Positions 1-6,321 of a stretch of 15,091 bases of DNA are shown here, in pieces; position 1 is the stretch's first letter, and every line of letters starts with the position of its first letter. The stretch comes from an uncultured Chromatiaceae bacterium (lineage in GTDB: Bacteria > Pseudomonadota > Gammaproteobacteria > Enterobacterales > Alteromonadaceae): contig CAMLRA010000093.1 in the NCBI GenBank assembly GCA_946482325.1, forward strand, positions 1 through 15,091, written 5' to 3'. Both the position numbers and the translations under genes were made by a program. A model generated the notes under the pieces. It was given only the letters and a program-made list of their open reading frames with translations, ran no database searches and had not been told where the DNA came from.

Positions 1-1487
1 GAAACTAAAGCTGCCTGCGCGGCATTCCAGCTCAACAGCTGATCGGTTTTGTTACTACTCAGCCAGGGCGACGCGGACAATAAAGTAGAACTGCGTCCGG
101 AATCATTGATTTGCAAAGGCAGCAGGTCGGCCAGATCGTGTGGGATCTGTGTTGCTAATAGACGCTCGCCCACACGTTGCTGATCGGTATAAGCCCCACT
201 CGCCAGTTGTAATGCGATGAGCTGAGATTGCGCCGGCTCAAAGATAAAAGAACCTGCAGGACCAGACAGCAATAACTTCTTATCATCCCAACGGGACATC
301 GTATGAAAGGCGTAAGGGAAATCTGCCACTTTTTGCACAGCTGCTGTGACCAGATCATAGTGGAACAACGTGGTGTTAAAATCATCCTGTTGCAATAACA
401 CCCAGGCCTGACGCTGACTTAGCAGCGTTGCCACAGGCCTCTGATAGGACTCAGCAAAACTCTGCTGTAATTCAGCTTTCTGACCATTAAAACGCCACAG
501 CTGGGTGGCACCGGAATCTGGGTGCTGGTCCAGCCATACCAATTCCCTGCCATCGGCAGCCAGCCCCTGTGCAATAAATTGCTGGCATGGCAGCCATGGC
601 GCGATCTGTTGTTCCAGCTGATGCACCTGCATCCGGAAAATCCCGCAACTTTTGCCGCTGACGGCCTGAAACACAAAGTCATGCCCCAGCCACTGCCCAG
701 CACCGATGGCATCAAATTGCTGTATCTGTAATTGCTTACGATGACTGTTCAGGTGGTGAGCGATCCAGCGCCAGCGTTGGTCATTGGTACGTTGTTGATA
801 ATACAAAGTTTGACCATCAGGGCTTAACAATGGCTTCTGTTCTTGACCAGCCATAGCACTGATTGTCACTTGCTGGGTGAAAGCCGGTACTAAGCTGTTT
901 TTACCGAAAAACAGCAACAGACTGGTCACTAACGCCACCACAGCACAAAGGAAAAAAGCCGACAGTAGTTTCAGGCGCCGCTGTTGCTCACGGCGACTTT
1001 GCCGTTGTGCCGGAGATTGGGCGCGTGGGACTTCTGTTTCAAGTTCTGACTCTTCTTTTGTCTGCAACACTGTCGGCTTAAGCCTCAGCGCAACTTTATC
1101 CGGTGCCGGTTTTGCCAACAGCTGAATAGGCGCCACCCAACGATAGCCTCTTTTAGGCAACGTTTCGATATAAGAAGCGGGTTTAGTCGTGTCCTGCAAC
1201 AGTTTACGTAGCACCCCGATGGCGCGCATCAAAGCCGCATCTGTGCCTTCAGCATCCCCCCAAATCGCATCCAGCAGGTCGGCTTTCGCATGGATGACGT
1301 CAGGTTGGGCTAGAAAATGATTTAACAGCTTGTGTAAGCGGGGTTCCAGCACCAAAGGCGCCAGTTCAGACTGGAGTGTTTGATTGTTTTCAGCAGAGAG
1401 GGCCTGTGATTCCAGCCGCCACAAAGTACCAGTCCCAGGACTGTATTTCCAGCTACCAAAACTTAAAGTGGTATCCGCCAACTGCAT
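1..1487 (-). CDS. ToxR/CadC-like membrane-bound winged-helix regulator with periplasmic propeller domain (3' end cut by window edge)
   Basis: The reading frame is open from an ATG at 1487 to the left edge, about 495 residues, with no stop, so the C-terminus lies outside the window. Residues about 20-120 form an OmpR/PhoB-type winged helix: note DLLDAIWGD (70-78), the helix near LMRAIGVLRKLL (86-97) and the closing wing YIETLPKRGYRWVAP (106-120). A basic, Gln-rich linker follows (about 155-172), then one hydrophobic membrane segment (about 173-194). The rest should be periplasmic; SPDGQTLYY (222-230) resembles a TolB/PD40 propeller blade. Members of this architecture bind DNA while anchored in the inner membrane and sense signals outside it. 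The ligand and targets are unknown. A G-rich stretch 6-10 bases before the ATG could serve as ribosome binding site. It is a paralogue in architecture of the gene at 1894-4059. Its linker between DNA-binding domain and membrane (about 50 residues) is longer than in that neighbour. Confidence 0.85.
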   Translation of the reverse strand, partial: MQLADTTLSFGSWKYSPGTGTLWRLESQALSAENNQTLQSELAPLVLEPRLHKLLNHFLAQPDVIHAKADLLDAIWGDAEGTDAALMRAIGVLRKLLQDTTKPASYIETLPKRGYRWVAPIQLLAKPAPDKVALRLKPTVLQTKEESELETEVPRAQSPAQRQSRREQQRRLKLLSAFFLCAVVALVTSLLLFFGKNSLVPAFTQQVTISAMAGQEQKPLLSPDGQTLYYQQRTNDQRWRWIAHHLNSHRKQLQIQQFDAIGAGQWLGHDFVFQAVSGKSCGIFRMQVHQLEQQIAPWLPCQQFIAQGLAADGRELVWLDQHPDSGATQLWRFNGQKAELQQSFAESYQRPVATLLSQRQAWVLLQQDDFNTTLFHYDLVTAAVQKVADFPYAFHTMSRWDDKKLLLSGPAGSFIFEPAQSQLIALQLASGAYTDQQRVGERLLATQIPHDLADLLPLQINDSGRSSTLLSASPWLSSNKTDQLLSWNAAQAALV

Positions 1488-1494
1488 GCAACAC

Positions 1495-1521
1495 CCCCGC
1501 CATCAGATAGCGGGGAGTATA
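1495..1521 (-). promoter_or_regulatory. Inverted repeat next to a TATACT -10 box, upstream of the first regulator
   Basis: The arms CCCCGC (1495-1500) and GCGGGG (1510-1515) pair perfectly across a 9-base spacer. Directly beside them the - strand carries TATACT (1521-1516), five of six bases of the sigma-70 -10 consensus. I see no good -35 box at 16-18 bases, which would fit an activator-dependent promoter. If this -10 box is used, transcription would begin within the repeat, so the repeat is more likely an operator than an RNA hairpin. If transcription starts further upstream, the hairpin would cover the G-rich ribosome binding site of the regulator. Confidence 0.35.
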
Positions 1522-1577
1522 CATGAGTTTAATAACCTAGCTGCGTGTTTGTGATGCTTTGAAGGAGCAAAAAATCT

Positions 1578-1802
1578 TTAGTTATGAGGAGTTTGACTAC
1601 TTGGCATGACAATACACCCTGGCCAAAGGATACATTCGCCTTGAGTCTCTTCTTCCTGCTCGTCACCAACTTCTTCGGTCGGAGCCAGCAACATGGTGTT
1701 ACCGTGGTTATCTACAAAATAATGTGTACTTTGGGCAATCGCTTCACCAAAAGTGGCGAATCCGAATAATGTACACAGTAAAACAGATTTGCATAATCTC
1801 AT
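1578..1802 (-). CDS. Small predicted secreted protein, 74 aa, function unknown
   Basis: I chose the ATG at 1802 because it begins a convincing Sec signal peptide: a short basic start (MRLCK), a hydrophobic core (SVLLCTLFGFATFG) and an AIA-Q signal peptidase I site at residues 23/24. GAGG lies 9 bases before the ATG. The predicted mature part is about 51 residues, with an acidic run at 43-56 and two cysteines (57 and 63, ECILWPGC) that could form a disulphide in the periplasm. I recognise no family. It lies between two membrane regulators on the same strand, which suggests a functional link, but this is inference. A longer frame reaching 1913 exists but would overlap the upstream regulator gene and put 37 residues before the signal peptide, so I reject that start. 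Existence is supported by the signal peptide and ribosome binding site only, not by homology. Confidence 0.6.
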   Translation of the reverse strand: MRLCKSVLLCTLFGFATFGEAIAQSTHYFVDNHGNTMLLAPTEEVGDEQEEETQGECILWPGCIVMPSSQTPHN

Positions 1803-1881
1803 GTTTCGAAGCCTCAGTTTTTTTTGCAAAGTAAGTGAGGATATCCGAGCATGAAAGGTGGCCCCGTAACATAACGAAATG

Positions 1882-1910
1882 TTGATAAATACCTTATAAA
1901 TTTGATTCAA
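1882..1910 (-). promoter_or_regulatory. Candidate sigma-70 promoter for the small secreted protein
   Basis: On the - strand, TTGAAT (1910-1905) is a four-of-six match to the -35 box and TATCAA (1887-1882) a four-of-six match to the -10 box, 17 bases apart. The predicted start of transcription, near 1875, would give a leader of about 70 bases. The -35 box lies inside the end of the upstream regulator gene. Boxes of this quality occur by chance in AT-rich DNA. Confidence 0.35.
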
Positions 1911-4059
1911 CAAGTTTTAGTTCTGCCAAATCAACATCTCCAGTTTGACCGTCATCCAAATATATAAATGATTCGTCTTCGCTGATTGAAAACCGGCGCC
2001 CAAACACCTTCTGTTCAATTCCAGTATTCGAAATCACCCCCGAATCAACGTCATAGCTATGAATATAATACCTATTTTGTTCGTCCGCCCTTACAAAATA
2101 AATTGACTCACTACGTAAGACTATCTGAGGGGCGATAAAATCTTGCTTCGGTAAGAAACTCAGAGTTTCAGTTTTATTGGACAAGCGATGTACAATTTCG
2201 AATGTATCGTTATTCATGTAGCTACGGACAATGTATTTACCATCTGGACTTTCTTTATAAAAATCGAATTCGTTTTTTTGTAGCACGACATTATTCGTTT
2301 TAAGAGAATGTTCAGCAAGCTGCCATCGCCCCTGTATCGACAACAAGTAGTAAACTGTATTACTGTCTGCTCCCCAAGTGGGGAGTCTAGATTGCTGGTC
2401 TGGTTTTGTAAGGAGTATAGGTTCAGAATCAGCCTGTAAAAGCCAGAGTTCACCGCCAGTGACGATCAATAGTTTTTTGCCGTCAGGGGAAAACTCCAAC
2501 GTCTTTGCAAAGAAATTACCCGAGAATTTACTGATTTGCTGTTGCCTTCCATCCGCATAGTGCAGCCAAACTTGCTGACTACCTGACCTGTTTGACATAA
2601 CAGCTGTTGGCCCCCCTGGTAGAGGATTTATCTCAATCAATCCCTGAGTCCTGGTCGCAAAATCTAGTACTACATTGCTTGCCGTCGAATTCTTTAATGG
2701 ATTATTTAACTTACGGATATTGCTCTGCCAAATACGCCCTACGTTAGCTAGAACTTTGTTCTCTTTTGTAACCAGTACTTCAAGAGGAGTAACGTCTGTG
2801 TGGGCGTAGATCACACTGGCAGCGGTGTCGACATTCAAAGTTGACAACTGGTTTGTACTCGAGGGGTAGAGAATTTCACGATCCTCATTAAACCAATCCA
2901 CATTACCCGGATAACTCTCTTTCAGCTGGAGTAAAAACTTAGTCGATCGGTCTCGCAAGTTTAAAAGCCATATCTGCCCGGCAACCCCGGCCGTGTCTCT
3001 TAAAAATACCAACTTGCTTCCATCGTTCGAAAATCTGGCAGCATAATCTCCGATACTAGTTTGCGGCGGTGTAGTAAGTTGTTCCGGCCTCCCGCCTGCT
3101 GAAGACAGTAACATGAGAGACATATTACCTGCAGCATCGTTCCAGTCTGGATATACTATGAATTGGTTATCCGGAGACCATGACATCCGGGCACCCATGT
3201 TATTTTTATTGCATTTTATGAGTAACTCATCGGACGCAATAGTCATACTCGGCAAGTCCAGTGTCATTTTTCTAATTTCACAATTTTCTTTTCGTTTCAG
3301 CTGCTGATATACCAACGTGCGTCCATTCGGGGACCATGTTGCACCAGTTAAGCTACTATCCTCTAAAACCTTTAATGTCTTCTTCTCTAACGTCTGCAAG
3401 TCTTGGACGACTAAAACCCAGCGACCGCCAAGTTCCATTGAATGACTAAAAACTAAATAACGACCATCATTAGAAACATCCGGGTAGAGTTCCAGCCCGT
3501 CCATGCTGGAAAGCGGTTCAAAACGACCAAAAGGTACATGCTGTTCGAGCTGGCTTTGCTGCCAATAGTGCCAGCCGGTGACGGCCAGCATACAACTGAC
3601 AAATACTGCAGCAAGTAACCACCAATGCCGATGCTGATTGTGGTTTTGGTGTTTTCCGGCGAGCTCGCTCTGAGTGGTTATTGCGTCTGTGTCAGCATTA
3701 TCAGCAACAAGAATGACTTCCGAGACCGGCGCAATAAAGCGAAAGCCGCGCTTGGGGATCGTTTCGATATACTTTGGCTCACGACTGTCATCTCCGAGCG
3801 CTACCCGCAATACACGGATCACTCGGGAGATGCGCCCGTCCGAAACATCGCGGACGCCCCAGACATCACTGAGTAATTCATCCCGGGTGATCAACCGTCC
3901 GGCATTGACCAGAAAATAATTCAGCGCCTTCTGGCACAGATTATCCAGACTGGCTGTTTCGCTGATATCACCGGTTTCATCGATTTTGACTAATTTATCC
4001 TGTTGGGGCAGATACCACCAATCACCGACTTTTAAGTGTTGTTCTGGTTTGGCTGACAT
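1894..4059 (-). CDS. ToxR/CadC-like membrane-bound winged-helix regulator with TolB/PD40-type propeller, 721 aa
   Basis: Counting from the ATG at 4059, residues about 12-112 form an OmpR/PhoB-type winged helix with RLITRDELLSDVWG (55-68), recognition-helix region SRVIRVLRVALG (78-89?) and wing YIETIPKRGFRFIAP (97-111). A hydrophilic His-rich linker precedes one membrane segment (about 145-166, WWLLAAVFVSCMLAVTGW). The remaining ~550 residues hold repeated blades with S-P/N-D/N-G type turns, for example VSNDGRYLVF, WSPNGRTLVY, FSNDGSKLVF, FSPDGKKLLI and ESPDGKYIV, as in TolB/PD40 propellers. It should bind DNA from the inner membrane and sense something in the periplasm; ligand and targets cannot be told. 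The gene begins 24 bases after mrcB, so the two may share a transcript. A TTG at 4083 is in frame, but ATG 4059 has GAGC about 7 bases upstream and starts the family-like part of the protein. GC content falls sharply after the membrane segment (below about 3480). Confidence 0.88.
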   Translation of the reverse strand: MSAKPEQHLKVGDWWYLPQQDKLVKIDETGDISETASLDNLCQKALNYFLVNAGRLITRDELLSDVWGVRDVSDGRISRVIRVLRVALGDDSREPKYIETIPKRGFRFIAPVSEVILVADNADTDAITTQSELAGKHQNHNQHRHWWLLAAVFVSCMLAVTGWHYWQQSQLEQHVPFGRFEPLSSMDGLELYPDVSNDGRYLVFSHSMELGGRWVLVVQDLQTLEKKTLKVLEDSSLTGATWSPNGRTLVYQQLKRKENCEIRKMTLDLPSMTIASDELLIKCNKNNMGARMSWSPDNQFIVYPDWNDAAGNMSLMLLSSAGGRPEQLTTPPQTSIGDYAARFSNDGSKLVFLRDTAGVAGQIWLLNLRDRSTKFLLQLKESYPGNVDWFNEDREILYPSSTNQLSTLNVDTAASVIYAHTDVTPLEVLVTKENKVLANVGRIWQSNIRKLNNPLKNSTASNVVLDFATRTQGLIEINPLPGGPTAVMSNRSGSQQVWLHYADGRQQQISKFSGNFFAKTLEFSPDGKKLLIVTGGELWLLQADSEPILLTKPDQQSRLPTWGADSNTVYYLLSIQGRWQLAEHSLKTNNVVLQKNEFDFYKESPDGKYIVRSYMNNDTFEIVHRLSNKTETLSFLPKQDFIAPQIVLRSESIYFVRADEQNRYYIHSYDVDSGVISNTGIEQKVFGRRFSISEDESFIYLDDGQTGDVDLAELKLVESNL

Positions 4060-4083
4060 ATGCTGCTCATTTTTTATTAACAA

Positions 4084-6321
4084 TTAATCGCAGGTATCAC
4101 TCAGCGGCATTTCAACTGAAATGACCGGTAATAACAATACATTAACGCAACTTTCTGCGACCGGCTGACCTGATAATTTTGAAATAAATTGTTTACGGAT
4201 TTTGTCCGGCACCGCGCGGAACAGCGAATTAGGTGGCATCCGGTTGAAATAGCCGGCAAACACCGGTAAGGCGCCGCTGCCACCGGTCAGACCAATGGCC
4301 TGGTTATCATCACGGCCTAGCCAGACCACAATGCCTGTTTCGTGATCAAAGCCGCTGAACCAACTGTCCCGATAATCGCTGGATGTACCGGTTTTACCGG
4401 CAAAGCGGGTACGTGGAAACTGTGCTGATAACGCCGCCGCAGTGCCCTGCTGTGTCGCCTGCTGCAGGGCGTATTGCAACAGATACAATGGTTCCTGCGC
4501 GATACGCTGTTCTGCTTTTTGTTGACGCTGATACAGCACATGACCTTCTGTGGTGGTAATAGCACTGACCGCAGCCAAAGGCAGATATTGACCTTTGTTC
4601 GCCAACGTCTGATACAGCTGCGCCACTTCAAAAGGACTGAGCTCTATAGCTCCCAGCAACGACGACGGCTGCAATGACAGCTCACGCTGCAAGCCAAGCT
4701 GTTGCAGATTATCAGCCAGTTTAGGCAGGCCAACCTGCATGCCAAGCCGCACAGTCGGAATATTCAGCGACTGGCTGAGCGCTGTGACTATCGGCACCGG
4801 GCCTCGAAATTTTTTATCATAGTTTTGTGGCTGCCAGTTACGGCTGCCGCTGCGCAAATTCATCGGCGAATCTTGCAAAATGGTACCGAGATTAAAAACT
4901 GCCGGTTGCTGCAACGCACCTAAATACACCACAGGTTTGACAATACTGCCGATTTGCCGGCGCGCCGACAATGCACGGTTGTAACCGGCATATTGCATCT
5001 GACGGCCGCCGATAATGGCTTTTAATGCGCCGCGCTGGTAATCAGTGACCAGCATCGCGCCTTCAATTTTGTCATTCAGCTGGCTCAAGCGGGCCGACAT
5101 CGCCTGCTCGGCTGCCTGCTGCGCCATCGGGTCCAGATAAGTAAAGACCCGTAGCCCCTGCTGAAGTTGCGAGGTATCGCTGATCAGCTGACGTAATTCC
5201 TGGCGGACTTTGTCGATATAGGCCGGAAAACGGCCTTTTAAATGTTGTCCGAGCGGGATCACATCCAGCGCTTGCTGTTTGGCGGCGTTGTGCTGGTCAT
5301 GATTCAGGATGCCGTGTTCAGCCATTAAATCGAGAATGAGATCACGCCGGCTCAGTGCACGGTCGGCAAAGCGGCGCGGGTCATACACCGACGGACCTTT
5401 AATAATCCCGACCAGCAAGGCGTATTCGTGCGGCTTTAATTCTGCCAGCGGTTTGCCAAAATACAGCCGGCTGCCAAGCCCAAGGCCGTGCACCGGGTTG
5501 TCTTTGAACTGGCCGATAAAAATCTCGTTTAAATAGGCTTCCAGAATTTGGTCTTTGCTGTAGCGGAAATCCAGCACCAACGCGATCAGCGCTTCATTTA
5601 CTTTGCGCAAATAAGTACGTTGCTGGTTGGTATACATGTTCTTCGCCAGCTGCTGGGTCAGCGTCGATCCGCCTTGTACAGTGCGGCCGGCCAGCAGGTT
5701 TTGCCAGAAGGCGCGGAGAATAGATAACGGCGACACCCCGTGATGGCTATAAAACTCCCGGTCCTCGACCAACAACAAAGTCTCCCGGATCGGCTGTGGC
5801 ACATCAGCTAAACGAACCAGTTCGCGGTCTTCCTGCTCGGCAGCCACCAGATGTTGTAATAATTGCGGTTCCAGCCGGGCTTTTTGCAGCGTTTTATCAC
5901 CCTGATACAGCCGCTGCACAAATTCACCAGCGAACTCGACACTAAACTGCCGTACACCGTCAGCGCCATCCGGAAACTCAAAAGCGCGCCGCACCACATG
6001 CACCGTATTGCCACTGACATCATATTGCCCGGGGCCGTTCAGCCGCGGATCTGCGCTATATTGCAGTCGCGACAGTTCATCAAGAAATTGCTGCTGATTT
6101 AAGTGACTACCCGGTGTCAGTTCCAGCGTGCGGCCATATAACTGCGCCGGCACCTGCCATTTATGCCCGGAAAATAACGTGGTGATTTTGCTGTCGAGGT
6201 AAATCAGATAAATCGACATCGCCGCGAGTAGCAGCAAGCCAAGTTTCAGGCTGAATAACAATACTGAACGCAGCAGTGGATTCATCGGCGCTTTTTTTGC
6301 CGTTTTACGTTTTGTTGTCAT
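4084..6321 (-). CDS. mrcB: Penicillin-binding protein 1B (bifunctional glycosyltransferase/transpeptidase)
   Basis: This 745-residue class A PBP polymerises lipid II into glycan strands and cross-links the peptides in the periplasm. Seen in order: a short basic cytoplasmic tail, one membrane anchor (about 17-41), a UB2H-like region (about 56-150), and a family 51 glycosyltransferase domain with the VEDREFYSHHG motif (catalytic Glu186) and GGSTLTQQLAKN (218-228). The transpeptidase domain has all three motifs: SIVK (Ser459 nucleophile, Lys462), SLN (518-520) and KTGT (643-646). In E. coli the UB2H domain receives the lipoprotein activator LpoB, so an outer-membrane partner is plausible here. 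The protein is about 100 residues shorter than E. coli PBP1b, mainly through a shorter cytoplasmic tail and C-terminus. Cysteines 725 and 744 near the end could pair. The ATG overlaps the hrpB stop (ATGA), implying translational coupling, as expected from the conserved hrpB-mrcB neighbourhood. Confidence 0.97.
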   Translation of the reverse strand: MTTKRKTAKKAPMNPLLRSVLLFSLKLGLLLLAAMSIYLIYLDSKITTLFSGHKWQVPAQLYGRTLELTPGSHLNQQQFLDELSRLQYSADPRLNGPGQYDVSGNTVHVVRRAFEFPDGADGVRQFSVEFAGEFVQRLYQGDKTLQKARLEPQLLQHLVAAEQEDRELVRLADVPQPIRETLLLVEDREFYSHHGVSPLSILRAFWQNLLAGRTVQGGSTLTQQLAKNMYTNQQRTYLRKVNEALIALVLDFRYSKDQILEAYLNEIFIGQFKDNPVHGLGLGSRLYFGKPLAELKPHEYALLVGIIKGPSVYDPRRFADRALSRRDLILDLMAEHGILNHDQHNAAKQQALDVIPLGQHLKGRFPAYIDKVRQELRQLISDTSQLQQGLRVFTYLDPMAQQAAEQAMSARLSQLNDKIEGAMLVTDYQRGALKAIIGGRQMQYAGYNRALSARRQIGSIVKPVVYLGALQQPAVFNLGTILQDSPMNLRSGSRNWQPQNYDKKFRGPVPIVTALSQSLNIPTVRLGMQVGLPKLADNLQQLGLQRELSLQPSSLLGAIELSPFEVAQLYQTLANKGQYLPLAAVSAITTTEGHVLYQRQQKAEQRIAQEPLYLLQYALQQATQQGTAAALSAQFPRTRFAGKTGTSSDYRDSWFSGFDHETGIVVWLGRDDNQAIGLTGGSGALPVFAGYFNRMPPNSLFRAVPDKIRKQFISKLSGQPVAESCVNVLLLPVISVEMPLSDTCD

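Noticed and set aside
155..715. Open frames on both strands within the left-edge gene
   Set aside because: They are shadows of the open - strand frame that carries the winged helix, membrane segment and propeller motif without interruption from 1487 to the edge.
1803..1913. Longer start for the small secreted protein at 1913
   Set aside because: It would put 37 residues before a clear signal peptide and overlap the upstream regulator gene; ATG 1802 has GAGG at a good distance.
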